64,000 nucleotides of DNA from CANKJK01 sp040081715 (GCA_040081715.1 JBEBFY010000010.1:62001-126000), one strand, 5' to 3'. Counted from the first letter of the stretch, positions 8,253 through 16,714 are shown. Notes: generated by a model from the letters alone, not told the origin. Translations and numbers: made by a program.

Positions 8253-9686
8253 TCACACCGCCGCGCCGAACCGCAGGCGGATGACGTCCTGCCGATACTG
8301 GAAGATGCGCTTCAGCATCGGCGCAATCACGAGGGCGTTGGCGATGCGGCCCAGCACGCCCATCGGAGGGGCGTAGTAGACACGGTCCTCCATGACCGTG
8401 CGCAGGCCGTCAGCCCGGAATGCATGCTCGTGATACCAGCTCCGGTACGGCCCCGCTTCCTGCACGTCCACGAACCGATGGCCGGGCTCCCAGGACGCGA
8501 TGCGTGTCCGCCAGTGCATCGGCACCGCGCCCACGCGAATCTGGTAGTCGATCGCGGCCGACGTAGCCATGGCCGCCGGCAGACCGGTGATCATGAACTG
8601 CATGCCGGACGGCGTGATGAGCCCGAGATTCTCTGGGCGCGAGAAGAACTCGAACGTGCGCGCGAGTGGAGCGTTGAGCGTGGTGGTGCTCGACAGCAGG
8701 TACCGCGCCGGGCGAGCCTTCAGGTAGTCGTCCACCGGGACTCCTGCCTTTGGCACGTTGGTGATGGACACCGACGTATCGGCTGCCAGCAGGTCCTGCA
8801 GGGCTGCGTCCAGCGTCGGGAACCGCCAGACGAACTGGCTCGCGGTCAGCCGGGCCGGCTGTGCGCGCTGGCTGTCGAGCAGCACGCCTGCGGCATCACC
8901 GAGGACGGCGCGCAGCGCGAAGGCCGGCAGCGGCATGAAGGCCGGACGCCCGAGCACCCGGCCCATCGCGCGTGCGAAATCACGGGAGGTGACCGGATAC
9001 GGCGCCACGCCGTTGATGGGGCCGCTCAGGCTCGTCTCATCGAGGGCGCGCACGAAGATCGCCACCAGGTCGTGGAGATGAATCCAGGGCATGTACTGCC
9101 TGCCGTTGCCGATCGGGCCTCCCACGCCGAATCGGAAGGCCGGTGCCATCAGAGGCAGTGCGCCACCGTCGCGGCCGAGCACCACGCCGGTGCGGATCGT
9201 GACCACCCGGCAGAAGGTGCTGGCGGCGTTGGCCGCCCCCTCCCAGTCCTGGCACAGGCGACCGAGGAAGTCATGCCCGGCAGCGGCGCTCTCGGGGAGC
9301 AGCGTCTCGCCCCGGTTGCCGTAGTAGCCGACGGCGCTGCCTGAGATGAGCACCTGGGGAGGCTGGGCCATGCGCGACATGCCCCTGACGAGCCGTGCGG
9401 TGAGCTGCACCCGACTGGCCGTCAGCCGCTCGCGCCGGCGCGCCGTCCAGCGGCCGCCGAGGATGGGTTCGCCGGCCAGATTGATGACGGCGTCGGTGCC
9501 GGCAAGTGCGTCATCCAGGCGCGTCCCGATGCCGTCGTCCTCGACCACGATCACGTCGCCGCCCAGGCGAGCCTTTGCGCGGGAGGCCGATCGCGCCAGG
9601 GCCACCACCGTGTGACCGTGCCGCTGCAGGGCCGGCACCAGTGCCCGCCCGATGAATCCCGTTGCCCCCGTCACCATGATTCGCAT
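8253..9686 (-). CDS. TIGR01777-type SDR oxidoreductase fused to a C-terminal SRPBCC domain
   Basis: The N-terminal ~300 residues form an NAD(P)-binding epimerase-like domain: MRIMVTGATGFIGRALVPAL, LAGEPI, SGSAVGYYGNRGE (active-site tyrosine) and MPWIHLHD, characteristic of TIGR01777 (YfcH-like). The last ~150 residues (from SSTTTLNAPLARTFEFFSRP) are a START/SRPBCC hydrophobic-pocket domain. The start at 9686 has a GAGGAGCG ribosome binding site; a longer frame running into the regulator is not coding. It is divergent from the B12 photoreceptor gene and shares its promoter/operator, so light regulation is likely. Substrate unknown. Confidence 0.85.
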   Translation of the reverse strand: MRIMVTGATGFIGRALVPALQRHGHTVVALARSASRAKARLGGDVIVVEDDGIGTRLDDALAGTDAVINLAGEPILGGRWTARRRERLTASRVQLTARLVRGMSRMAQPPQVLISGSAVGYYGNRGETLLPESAAAGHDFLGRLCQDWEGAANAASTFCRVVTIRTGVVLGRDGGALPLMAPAFRFGVGGPIGNGRQYMPWIHLHDLVAIFVRALDETSLSGPINGVAPYPVTSRDFARAMGRVLGRPAFMPLPAFALRAVLGDAAGVLLDSQRAQPARLTASQFVWRFPTLDAALQDLLAADTSVSITNVPKAGVPVDDYLKARPARYLLSSTTTLNAPLARTFEFFSRPENLGLITPSGMQFMITGLPAAMATSAAIDYQIRVGAVPMHWRTRIASWEPGHRFVDVQEAGPYRSWYHEHAFRADGLRTVMEDRVYYAPPMGVLGRIANALVIAPMLKRIFQYRQDVIRLRFGAAV

Positions 9687-9722
9687 GCCGCGCTCCTCGT
9701 GTATCGTCGTGTGTGTGAACCA

Positions 9723-9780
9723 AGCATAGCCGAATAAGACGAATAAACAAGTTGAAATCAACTTATTCGTCCCATACGAT
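9723..9780. promoter_or_regulatory. Divergent promoters with an overlapping inverted-repeat operator
   Basis: GACGAATAA at 9738-9746 and its mirror TTATTCGTC at 9763-9771, with inner arms AGTTGA/TCAACT, make a long inverted repeat; a third GAATAA half-site is at 9732-9737. Rightward, TTGAAA (9752-9757), a 17-bp spacer and TACGAT (9775-9780) form a promoter that would start at about the regulator's ATG. Leftward, TTGTTT (9750-9745), a 16-bp spacer and TATGCT (9728-9723) form one for the oxidoreductase. The operator overlaps both -35 boxes, as expected for autorepression by the CarH-like protein. Binding is inferred. Confidence 0.7.
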
Positions 9781-9785
9781 GAGGC

Positions 9786-10598
9786 ATGCCAGATTTGCTC
9801 ACCACCAGGGAGGCCTCGCGCGTGGCCGGCGTGGGGCCGACGGCCATCAAGCGCTGGGCCGATGACGGCCGCCTCAGCTGTGTGAAGACGGCCGGCGGGC
9901 ACCGGCGTTTTCGCCGGTCGGAGCTGGAGGCCCTGCTCCGCGCCGAGGCCCTGGCAGGCCGAACCGGGGGAGGCGAGTGGGACGAGTGGTTCGACGCCCT
10001 GCTCGACCAAGACGGCCAGTTCCGCGTGGAGGCCCGGTTGCTCCAGGAGCGCGCGGCCACTGGCTCCTGGGCACAAGTGGCCGAGCGCGTGGGGCGGTTG
10101 CTTACCGACGTGGGGGAGCGATGGGCGAGGGGCACGCTGACCATCACCGAGGAACACCTGGTCTCGGACCGGCTCAGGCGCGCTGTGAGCCGGGTGGTCG
10201 AAGCGATGCCGCTGCGGCCTGACGCACCGTCGTGCCTCATCGCCACCGCGGACGGCGATCCCCACACCGGTGGGTTGTTACTGACGGAGCTGACGCTGCG
10301 TGAGGCCGGGTGGCGGACGATCTGGGCCGGCGCGCCCATTCCGGCTGGGGAGCTGGCGGCGGCGATCACGCGTTGGAAGCCGCGGATGGTGGCGCTCTCG
10401 GCGTCCGTGGCGGCGAAGCCGTCCATCCTCGCGACCGAGGTCGTGAAGGCGGGCAAAGCCTGCCGCGCGGTGGGTGCGTCGCTCGCCCTTGGTGGGCGTG
10501 GGAAGTGGCCGGCTATCCCCGTGTCGACGGGTGAGCGGTTCGAGGATTTCGCGTCGTTCAGCGCGTTCGCGCTGCGCGTGGCCGATCAGGTCCGCTGA
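9786..10598 (+). CDS. CarH/LitR-type MerR regulator with a B12-binding photosensory domain
   Basis: A MerR-like winged helix (residues ~3-70: TTREASRVAGVGPTAIKRWA, GGHRRFRRSE) is followed by a helical domain carrying W113-x9-E123-H124, the signature of adenosylcobalamin light sensors, and a Rossmann domain with D158-P-H160-T-G-G163, matching the DxHxxG lower-ligand loop. CarH-type proteins repress DNA in the dark and are released when light breaks the Co-C bond. The ATG lies about six bases after the -10 box, so the mRNA is probably leaderless. It is followed after one base by photolyase, a typical light-induced target. Confidence 0.88.
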   Translation: MPDLLTTREASRVAGVGPTAIKRWADDGRLSCVKTAGGHRRFRRSELEALLRAEALAGRTGGGEWDEWFDALLDQDGQFRVEARLLQERAATGSWAQVAERVGRLLTDVGERWARGTLTITEEHLVSDRLRRAVSRVVEAMPLRPDAPSCLIATADGDPHTGGLLLTELTLREAGWRTIWAGAPIPAGELAAAITRWKPRMVALSASVAAKPSILATEVVKAGKACRAVGASLALGGRGKWPAIPVSTGERFEDFASFSAFALRVADQVR

Positions 10599-10599
10599 G

Positions 10600-12096
10600 G
10601 TGCCGTACCCGCCCGGTGACGCCCGGATCAGCGTCATCAACCACGCACCTCCTCATCCGGAGGGCCGCATCGTTCTCTACTGGATGGTCGGCGCGCGTCG
10701 GACGCACGACAACCCTGCGCTCACCCGGGCCGTGCACTACGCCCGTGAGCTGCGCCGTCCGCTCGTGGTGCTGGAGCCTCTTCGGGCTGACTATCCCTGG
10801 GCCAGCGACCGGCTGCACCAGTTCGTGATCGACGGCATGCTCGACAATGCCGGGCATCTCGCCGATACGCCGATTCACTACTACCCGTACGTTGAGCCAG
10901 CGCCGCGTGCCGCGCGCGGCCTGCTGGCCACACTGGCCAGCGAGGCAGCCGTCGTCGTCACCGATCGCTCGCCCGCCTTCTTCCTGCCTCGGATGCTGGC
11001 CGCCGCGGCCGCGCATGTGCCCGGCCGGCTCGAAGCCGTGGACGGCTGCGGCGTGCTACCCCTCGATGCGGCCACTCGCGTGTTTCCCACGGCGTACGGG
11101 TTCCGGCGCTTCCTCCAGCGCACGCTCCCGTCGGTGGCCGATAGCCTTCGCCGCGACCCGCGCGAGGATCTGCAGGACCTGCCGCCGCTTCCGGAGGCCG
11201 ACCAGCAGTGGCTTCGAACCATCCAGGACCGATGGCCCGCGCTGGTGCCGGACGCGGCCGTCGCCGCTGCGCTGGTGCGCGCGCTGCCAATTGACCACGC
11301 CGTCCGGCCCGGCGTGCAGCAGGGTGGCTCGACCGCGGCGCAGGCCACGCTCAACCGGTTCCTCCACGATGGCCTCAGCCGATATGCCACGGACCGCAAC
11401 CAGCCGGATCTGGATCTGACCAGCAACCTCTCGCCCTATCTCCACTTCGGGCACATCGCTGCCACGGACGTGTGCCGGCAGGTGCTCGCCTATGCGGGAT
11501 GGTCCGGTGAGATGGCTGCCACGGTGCATGGCCATCGGGAGGGTTGGTGGGGCCTCGACGTCAACGTGGAGGCGTTCCTTGAGGAACTTCTGACCTGGCG
11601 CGAACTCGGCCTGAACGCCGCCGCCCACCTGCCGGGCTACGACCGCTACGACACGCTTCCGCCGTGGGCACGCGACACCTTGGCCGCCCATCGCGCGGAT
11701 CCACGCGCCCACGCCTACGACCTGGTCGCGCTCGATGCCGCCGCCACGCACGACCCTCTCTGGAATGCCGCGCAGCGGCAGCTTGTGACCGAAGGTCGGC
11801 TGCACAACATGCTGCGCATGCTCTGGGGCAAGAAGATCCTCGAGTGGAGCCCATCGCCCGAGGCCGCCCTCGACGCGATGGTGCACCTGAACAACCGCTA
11901 CGCCGTGGACGGCCGCGACCCGAACTCCTGCTCGGGTATCTTCTGGGTGCTCGGCCGCTACGACCGGGCGTGGGGACCGGAGCGGCCTATCTTCGGCACC
12001 ATCCGCTACATGAGCTCTGCCAACACCGCCCGCAAGGTGCGGGTGAAGCAGTACCTCGCGCGGTACGGCGTCGAGCGGAGCCTGCTGCCAGCCTGA
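10600..12096 (+). CDS. Class II-type deoxyribodipyrimidine photolyase
   Basis: Light-driven repair of cyclobutane pyrimidine dimers using FAD. The 498-residue protein has the class II opening RIVLYWMVGARRTHDNPAL, the conserved FLEELLTWRELG region, and the C-terminal FAD-site block RYDRAWGPERPIFGTIRYM. GTG 10600 directly follows the regulator stop (TGAGGTG) and no nearer ATG precedes the conserved start. The coupling suggests one light-controlled operon with the CarH-like gene. Confidence 0.9.
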   Translation: MPYPPGDARISVINHAPPHPEGRIVLYWMVGARRTHDNPALTRAVHYARELRRPLVVLEPLRADYPWASDRLHQFVIDGMLDNAGHLADTPIHYYPYVEPAPRAARGLLATLASEAAVVVTDRSPAFFLPRMLAAAAAHVPGRLEAVDGCGVLPLDAATRVFPTAYGFRRFLQRTLPSVADSLRRDPREDLQDLPPLPEADQQWLRTIQDRWPALVPDAAVAAALVRALPIDHAVRPGVQQGGSTAAQATLNRFLHDGLSRYATDRNQPDLDLTSNLSPYLHFGHIAATDVCRQVLAYAGWSGEMAATVHGHREGWWGLDVNVEAFLEELLTWRELGLNAAAHLPGYDRYDTLPPWARDTLAAHRADPRAHAYDLVALDAAATHDPLWNAAQRQLVTEGRLHNMLRMLWGKKILEWSPSPEAALDAMVHLNNRYAVDGRDPNSCSGIFWVLGRYDRAWGPERPIFGTIRYMSSANTARKVRVKQYLARYGVERSLLPA

Positions 12097-12208
12097 CTTT
12101 CTCTCCAAGATTGCGCCGGACCGCTGATGTGAGTATGGACCGTGATGTCGCCCCGCTGGCATCGTTGGCCTCGGGTGCGGTACGCTCCGCGCCGGAGGTC
12201 GTGTCCGT

Positions 12209-13054
12209 ATGGCTAAGAGACTTGCCGGGGAAGTTGTCTGTGCGCTGGTGTTGAGCTTCGGGATTGGCGCGGTGGTGATGGCGCAGGCGCCGCCACCCGC
12301 TCCGAAGGGACGCATCAACCCGATGATCGCGAGGCTTGAGGCCGGCGGCATCGCGGATGGGGAGGTGCTCTCGTTCATCGACATGGAGCACAACCCGTAT
12401 CTGATCGGCGACCTGCGCAAGATGCTGGACGACGTGGCCGCGCAGAAGAGCCCGGACGGCAAGCTCCTCAAGGCCCCGATCGTGCGCGTGCCGATGTACG
12501 GCAACGAGCCCTCCGCCTGGGCGGCGTTGCAGGTCATGGACCTGGGCGCGATGGGCGTCGTGTTTCAGTCCATTGAGAACAAAGCCGCCGCCGAGCGCGT
12601 GGTGGCCTCGATGCGCTTTCCGCCGCAGAAGGGCTCGAAAGTGTCGCCCGTGCCCCGAGGAACACGGAGTGGGGCGCCGCGCGGGGGCAAGACCCTCGTG
12701 TTGAGCGCGGACGAACTGCTGAAGCGCGCCGACGTATGGCCCCTCAACCCGGATGGCGAGCTGATGGCCATCCCCATGATTGAGACCGCCGAGGCCGTGA
12801 AGAACATCGATCAGATCCTTGCGGTCCCCGGTATTGGCGCCATCCTGGTCGGGTCCTACGACCTGAGCCTCAGCTATGGCGACGGCCCGCCGAAGAACGG
12901 CCCGAAGCCCTATGCGGCGGACACCGAGGGCGCCATCCAGAAGATCGCCCAGGGCTGCGCCCGCCACAAGGTGGTGTGCGGCATTGCCGCCGGCGGGGGC
13001 AAGGAATACCGGGATCAGCTCATCAAGTGGGGCTACCGGATGTTCCTGAACTAG
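12209..13054 (+). CDS. Exported HpcH/HpaI-type aldolase-like protein (copy 1)
   Basis: A hydrophobic leader (VVCALVLSFGIGAVVMAQA) suggests export, unusual for this TIM-barrel aldolase/citrate-lyase-beta fold. Active-site-like elements are retained: DMEHNP (usual EHGP), RVPMYGNEP, the metal-ligand stretch MIETAEAVKN, and GSYDLSLS (usual GPNDLS). The middle insert PRGTRSGAPRGG is basic. It is 281 residues. Two relatives at 45.6 and 48.5 kb have less complete sites. Ordinary members cleave 2-oxo-hydroxyacids to pyruvate; the substrate here is unknown. Confidence 0.75.
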   Translation: MAKRLAGEVVCALVLSFGIGAVVMAQAPPPAPKGRINPMIARLEAGGIADGEVLSFIDMEHNPYLIGDLRKMLDDVAAQKSPDGKLLKAPIVRVPMYGNEPSAWAALQVMDLGAMGVVFQSIENKAAAERVVASMRFPPQKGSKVSPVPRGTRSGAPRGGKTLVLSADELLKRADVWPLNPDGELMAIPMIETAEAVKNIDQILAVPGIGAILVGSYDLSLSYGDGPPKNGPKPYAADTEGAIQKIAQGCARHKVVCGIAAGGGKEYRDQLIKWGYRMFLN

Positions 13055-13070
13055 GCCGAACCTTGCGGGT

Positions 13071-13107
13071 CCGGACGAGTTTCAGTACCATCTGAAGGTT
13101 CGTCCGG
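13071..13107. terminator. Stem-loop between the aldolase-like gene and tRNA-Asn
   Basis: CCGGACGA (13071-13078) pairs with TCGTCCGG (13100-13107), and an inner TTCAG/CTGAA pair closes a six-base loop. It lies 17 bp after the stop codon, so it may end or protect the mRNA. There is no T-run, so intrinsic termination is uncertain. Confidence 0.4.
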
Positions 13108-13130
13108 CCTGCACGGTCCCACCCCTGTAT

Positions 13131-13205
13131 TCCTCGGTAGCTCAACGGCAGAGCATCCGGCTGTTAACCGGAGGGTTGCTGGTTCGAATCCAGCCCGAGG
13201 AGCCA
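13131..13205 (+). tRNA. tRNA-Asn (anticodon GTT) with encoded CCA
   Basis: Acceptor arms TCCTCGG (13131-13137) and CCGAGGA (13195-13201) pair fully. The D arm is AGCTCAACGGCAGAGC, the anticodon loop CTGTTAA has GTT at 13163-13165, and the T arm is CTGGTTCGAATCCAG. Discriminator G 13202 is followed by CCA. Its 3' 48 bases are repeated at 38980-39027, so it is the integration target of the adjacent island and remains intact at the left junction. Confidence 0.97.
13158..13205 (+). repeat. attL: tRNA-Asn 3' half, left end of the island
   Basis: These 48 bases, from the anticodon stem through CCA, are identical to 38980-39027. The copy here is part of the full tRNA; the far copy is only the fragment. 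A tyrosine integrase gene begins 95 bp to the right, the expected layout for tRNA-targeted elements. Confidence 0.93.
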
Positions 13206-13253
13206 ATTCCTTTCAAGGAGTTACGGCGATCCCGCGATCTGCGCCGTCCTCGA

Positions 13254-13279
13254 TGGTGGGGGAAATGGGGGGGACCCTC
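13254..13279 (+). repeat. 26-bp subterminal repeat, left copy
   Basis: TGGTGGGGGAAATGG followed by GGGGGACCCTC matches 38841-38866 at 25 of 26 positions in the same orientation. Each copy lies just inside an island end: 48 bp from attL and 113 bp from attR. It could be an integrase arm-type site or a trace of an older insertion. Confidence 0.55.
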
Positions 13280-13299
13280 CGTCGAAGCCAGATCCCGCG

Positions 13300-14427
13300 C
13301 TAGTGGACGCTCTTGTCGGCGGCTGGGGCTTCCTGCGTTGGTTGGTACGGAGCGTCGAGCCGCTGCATCGCCTCACGCTGCGGCGACGCGCCGATGTGAC
13401 CGTATCGCTTCGCCATCCTCACGCTGGTGGCCGGGCTCCAGCCCATGATCGTCGCGACAATGGCGAAGGCGACGCCGCGCTCTAGTAGGCGCGTCACCGT
13501 CGTGTGTCGGAGGTCGTGAAAGCGGCAGCTCACCACCGCCTTCTCCCTCGCGGTTGTCCACGCGACCTTCCAACTGCTGATCGGCCTGTCGGGCATCGTG
13601 TCGAATACGGAGGCGATCCGATCATTCCCGGCCACACCAACCTTCTCTGACGGGAAGACGTAGTGCCGGGGCTTGCGATCGGGGAACTCCTGCGCCCACG
13701 CGGTCATCGCCTTGATGGCACGGGCGTTGAGCGGAACGGCTCGCCCGGCGCCGTGCTCGGTCTTGCTCACACCTACCGTGACCGCGTCGTTGACTAGGTC
13801 CACTTGCCGCCAGGTCATGAGGCGCAGCTCGTCGTGTCGGAGGCCAGTGTTCAGAGCCAGCGTCACGGCCGGTAGGAGGCTCCGTGATCGGCTCGCTGCG
13901 CAGGCTCGCAGGAGCCTTTCCTCCTCCTCAACGGCCAGGGCGCGGCCCACATCCTCCCGAACGCGCAGCATCCGCACGTCAGGCGCGATCTGCGCCCACA
14001 GCCTATGGCGGCGCAGGACCGCCCGGAGCGCGGCAACTTCGTTGTTGATCGTCTTGTTTGCCGCCTTCTCCTCGCGGCGCTGCTCCTGATAGCGCGCGAT
14101 GTCGTGATCGGTGATGTCTGTGAGCAGCAGCTTCCCGAAGTGCGGCCTTAGGTGCCCGACGTTGGCCGTCTCGATGATGTACGTCTTGTCCGCCCAGGTC
14201 GGCTTCTTCAGCGAGAGCCAGTCCGATGCCGCGACGGAGAACAGGACCGCAGCGCCCTTGTTGCGGCGTATCCCATTGGCCGATTCCTCCACGTCGCGGC
14301 GGCGCTTCCGCTCGATGTCCATCGCGAGCGTCTTGGAGCGCGTGCCGGCGGATTCACGGTAGCGACGTCCGCGATACTCAAACTCGAACCACCACACCTT
14401 CCGCCCGGGACGTTGAAAGACAGCCAT
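13300..14427 (-). CDS. Tyrosine recombinase / phage-type integrase
   Basis: Catalyses site-specific integration at tRNA-Asn. The 375-residue protein has an N-terminal arm-binding region (WWFEFEYRGRRYRESAGTRS), a SAM-like core-binding domain (~65-165), and a catalytic domain with TGLRHDELRLM (Arg I), HDLRHT (His-x-x-Arg), MGWSP and KRYGHI (nucleophile Tyr). The gene points toward the tRNA and ends 95 bp from it. The integron-integrase-specific insertion is not apparent, so this is not IntI. Upstream is an excisionase-like HTH gene in the same direction. Confidence 0.93.
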   Translation of the reverse strand: MAVFQRPGRKVWWFEFEYRGRRYRESAGTRSKTLAMDIERKRRRDVEESANGIRRNKGAAVLFSVAASDWLSLKKPTWADKTYIIETANVGHLRPHFGKLLLTDITDHDIARYQEQRREEKAANKTINNEVAALRAVLRRHRLWAQIAPDVRMLRVREDVGRALAVEEEERLLRACAASRSRSLLPAVTLALNTGLRHDELRLMTWRQVDLVNDAVTVGVSKTEHGAGRAVPLNARAIKAMTAWAQEFPDRKPRHYVFPSEKVGVAGNDRIASVFDTMPDRPISSWKVAWTTAREKAVVSCRFHDLRHTTVTRLLERGVAFAIVATIMGWSPATSVRMAKRYGHIGASPQREAMQRLDAPYQPTQEAPAADKSVH

Positions 14428-14445
14428 CAGCTTGGACCGGGGATT

Positions 14446-14649
14446 CTACATCGTGCGGCCGGGCCGCTCGGGAATGGGCGGCACGGTCCCGCGTTCGATC
14501 AGGCGTTCGATTTCGCCAATTGGAATACGTACCGCCCTCCCGAGGCGGACGTGTCCAATCTTGCGGCGAGCGATCCAAGCCCGGATCGTGTGAACCGACA
14601 GGCACAAATCGGCGGCGGCCTGCTCGACAGTGCGGAGCTGTAACGTCAC
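14446..14649 (-). CDS. Excisionase/MerR-like helix-turn-helix protein
   Basis: Encodes a compact winged helix, LRTVEQAAADLCLSVHTIRA then GRAVRIPIGEIERLI, the pattern of excisionase-family DNA-binding domains. It is 18 bp upstream of the integrase, so it probably controls excision direction or integrase expression. I start it at GTG 14649, just before the conserved domain (67 aa). An ATG at 14724 would give 92 residues with an unconserved N-terminus. Confidence 0.75.
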   Translation of the reverse strand: MTLQLRTVEQAAADLCLSVHTIRAWIARRKIGHVRLGRAVRIPIGEIERLIERGTVPPIPERPGRTM

Positions 14650-14724
14650 GACCTTCTCTTCTTCGGCATCTGTCCATGGCGCTTGCGCAGGAGTCGCAGC
14701 ACGTCGGGAGTGTTCACAGCCCAA

Positions 14725-15059
14725 ATGAACCGCTGCAACTCAGGCGACAGAAGATGGCCGTGTGTCATCTGGTCCTCATTGCGACCCTCAACTGGTCACG
14801 CGTCAGGTGTGCCTCACTGCGTTCGGCCGGCACTCGCGGCATGCGGCCGCCCGTTCCCTTCGCTCCGCTTCGCGAAGCTGCGGAACGGAGCGCCCCCACG
14901 CCACGTCCGCTGCGCGGGGCCCGTCAAGAGGTCGGCTGCGCGTGTAGACGCGGCCCCCGGGAGGCAGCGACCTCCACCAGCTCTCACCGAGCCTGGTGCA
15001 ATTGCAGCGTCCGTTGCGCGGTGCGTCCGCCCGCGGTGCCTCGTGGTCATCAGGGCGTC
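14725..15059. other. No convincing gene
   Basis: Frames here have low-complexity Arg/Ala-rich translations and no recognisable domain. A GCTTCGCGAAGC palindrome lies near 14870. I see no RNA gene. Confidence 0.4.
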
Positions 15060-15326
15060 TCAGTGCTTCCGCGCGGTCGGCGCAGCGTCCAGCCTGGCGA
15101 GCGCCACCTTGATCTGCGCGAGGACGGGGCACGCGTCATCCTCATGAACGAAGGTCACCTGGGAGACCGCCGCGGCCGACCGCGCGGTCATGACCATGGT
15201 CGCGCCGCAGCCCGGGCAGCGCACCCGCATCCCGCCAGTGGCGAGCGGTCGGATGTCCATCAACGAGGCGCCCGGCATCAGCAGGACGGTGGAGGGAGCG
15301 GCGGGCGGCCGTGGAGAGTCAGGCAT
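15060..15326 (-). CDS. Small zinc-ribbon-like hypothetical protein
   Basis: An 88-residue protein with a Pro-rich start (MPDSPRPPAAPSTV), then RVRCPGCGATMVMTARSAAA and a second cysteine in EDDACPVL. The CxxC plus a distal Cys may bind metal. The start at 15326 has a strong AGGAGG site 7 bases upstream; another ATG lies one codon before it. The longer upstream frame runs into a tandem repeat and is not coding. Function unknown; it travels with the island's left-end genes. Confidence 0.55.
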   Translation of the reverse strand: MPDSPRPPAAPSTVLLMPGASLMDIRPLATGGMRVRCPGCGATMVMTARSAAAVSQVTFVHEDDACPVLAQIKVALARLDAAPTARKH

Positions 15327-15516
15327 CATCAGTCCTCCTAGAGCCCGTCGGTCGGAGTGGCGGCGGGCGGAATCGGGGCGCCGCTGGGTGTCCTTCGCGC
15401 GTGCGGCATCGCATGCACATCGGCATCGTTCGATGCGGGCCCGCTTCCCACGGCAGGCGCCAACGCGCCCGCGATGCACGGGATGCGGCTCGCGGTATGT
15501 ACGTAATTGGGATGCC

Positions 15517-15594
15517 AATCCCAACGTCCCATCGCCCAACGTCCCAGCATCCCAACGTCCAGCCGTCCCAACGTCCCACCGTCCCAGCAATTAC
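15517..15594. repeat. Degenerate ~10-20 bp tandem repeat (CCCAACGTCCCA type)
   Basis: The stretch is built of units such as TCCCAACGTCCCA, GCCCAACGTCCCA and TCCCACCGTCCCA. On the minus strand it reads as Gly-Arg-Trp-Asp-like repeats, which inflates an apparent ORF. It is non-coding between two minus-strand genes. Similar wordings are dispersed in other genomes, but that is recollection, not a search. Confidence 0.7.
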
Positions 15595-15604
15595 AAGTCA
15601 CGGT

Positions 15605-16453
15605 TCAGTCTTCTTCCAGCGGTGACGGGTTGACCGGAGGGGGACCGAGCACGTCGTCCATGGAGTACTCACGGGTGGCTGTCTCAGGCGCGTCCGCGGT
15701 CGCATTGGCATACGCTTGCGCCTGCGGCGCACGACGCAGCAGGGCGTCACGGAATCGTTGCAGGGTGGTCACGATGCACGCTTGGTACTGCGGCCTGAGG
15801 TACGCCGCCGCGCCCAGATGGGCGGCCATCAGCGCCAGAATCGCGAGGTGGCTTGTGGACATTCCGAGGCCCGTCGCGAGTTGCCCCAGCCTTGCCGCCA
15901 ACTGCTCGGGCACATGCCGCCGATACCGCCGGTCACGCGTGCCGGTGCCTCCCGCGTCGAAGTCCAGGGTGCCGAACTGATCGAAGAAGTCCATCACCAC
16001 CGGATCACCGCGCTGAATCACCTGAGTACGCGCCCTGCAGATCTCGCGGAGACCCGGAAAACGCGACAGCCGCCGCAGCCCAAACTCAAGGGCACACGCC
16101 GCGGCCGCGTCCTTGCTCCCGCGCATGGATGTCGCGAGGGCCTCTTGCCCCCACAGGAGGAACGACGGCATCTTGTACATCGCAATCTCCGCCCGCGGGC
16201 CGGTCGGCGTTTGGAAGCCACGTGCGGCTTGTGCCAAGTCCCCCCATCTCTCCCGCAGGGATGGGCGCCTACTGTCAGGGACGAGATCGCGGCTAGGCAC
16301 GGTAGGGACGGTCAGCGCCACAGGCGTCGCGTCCGGAGTGGCAGCAGGCGGGACCACCAATATGTGTGGCACCTGCCGAGGAGAACGTGCGCCACGAATG
16401 CGCGGGGGACGAGCGGTTGCCGGGGCGCGCTTCTTAGGTGTAGTCTTGGACAT
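15605..16453 (-). CDS. Hypothetical island protein with basic N-terminus
   Basis: I do not recognise this 282-residue protein. It opens with a Lys/Arg/Pro-rich region (MSKTTPKKRAPATARPPRIR), has a Pro/Val-rich linker, and a mainly helical C-terminal half (for example VPEQLAARLGQLATGLGMST and LAILALMAAHLGAAAYLRPQ), ending in acidic SPLEED. The start at 16453 has a GGAG site. The N-terminus could bind DNA. It is followed closely by other minus-strand unknown genes in the island. Confidence 0.6.
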   Translation of the reverse strand: MSKTTPKKRAPATARPPRIRGARSPRQVPHILVVPPAATPDATPVALTVPTVPSRDLVPDSRRPSLRERWGDLAQAARGFQTPTGPRAEIAMYKMPSFLLWGQEALATSMRGSKDAAAACALEFGLRRLSRFPGLREICRARTQVIQRGDPVVMDFFDQFGTLDFDAGGTGTRDRRYRRHVPEQLAARLGQLATGLGMSTSHLAILALMAAHLGAAAYLRPQYQACIVTTLQRFRDALLRRAPQAQAYANATADAPETATREYSMDDVLGPPPVNPSPLEED

Positions 16454-16513
16454 CGTCTGTCTCCAATGTGGGCCGGTCACCGCTCGAACGGGGGCCGGTC
16501 CTTCTCTTGTGCG

Positions 16514-16714
16514 TCACGCCGCCTCGGGAGTCATCGGCTGCTCTGATCGCTCGGCGACGAGCAAGAGAACTTCCGAACGCTCAAAGCGGACGGCTCGCTT
16601 CAAGACCGTGAAGCTCCTGATCCGTCCGCGGCGTGCGAGTCTGTAGATGGTCTGCTGGTTCAAACCCGTGAGGCGCGCGGCTTCATTGACATCAACAAGA
16701 TCGGTCTGCGGCAT
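16514..16714 (-). CDS. Excisionase-family helix-turn-helix protein
   Basis: A 66-residue protein: DLVDVNEAARLTGLNQQTIY then RLARRGRIRSFTVLKRAVRF, a standard MerR/Xis-like winged helix. It is the second such gene in the island, located well away from the integrase, and may regulate the minus-strand hypothetical genes on either side rather than excision. Confidence 0.8.
   Translation of the reverse strand: MPQTDLVDVNEAARLTGLNQQTIYRLARRGRIRSFTVLKRAVRFERSEVLLLVAERSEQPMTPEAA

Noticed and set aside
13300..14427. Island integrase as an integron integrase (IntI)
   Set aside because: It has the tyrosine-recombinase residues but I see no IntI-specific extra segment before the HDLRHT box, and it sits at a tRNA attachment site, so it is a phage/island integrase.
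15500..15600. CRISPR-like array in the CCCAACGTCCCA repeat region
   Set aside because: Units are 10-20 bp, degenerate and without unique spacers; it is a simple tandem repeat. No cas genes are nearby.
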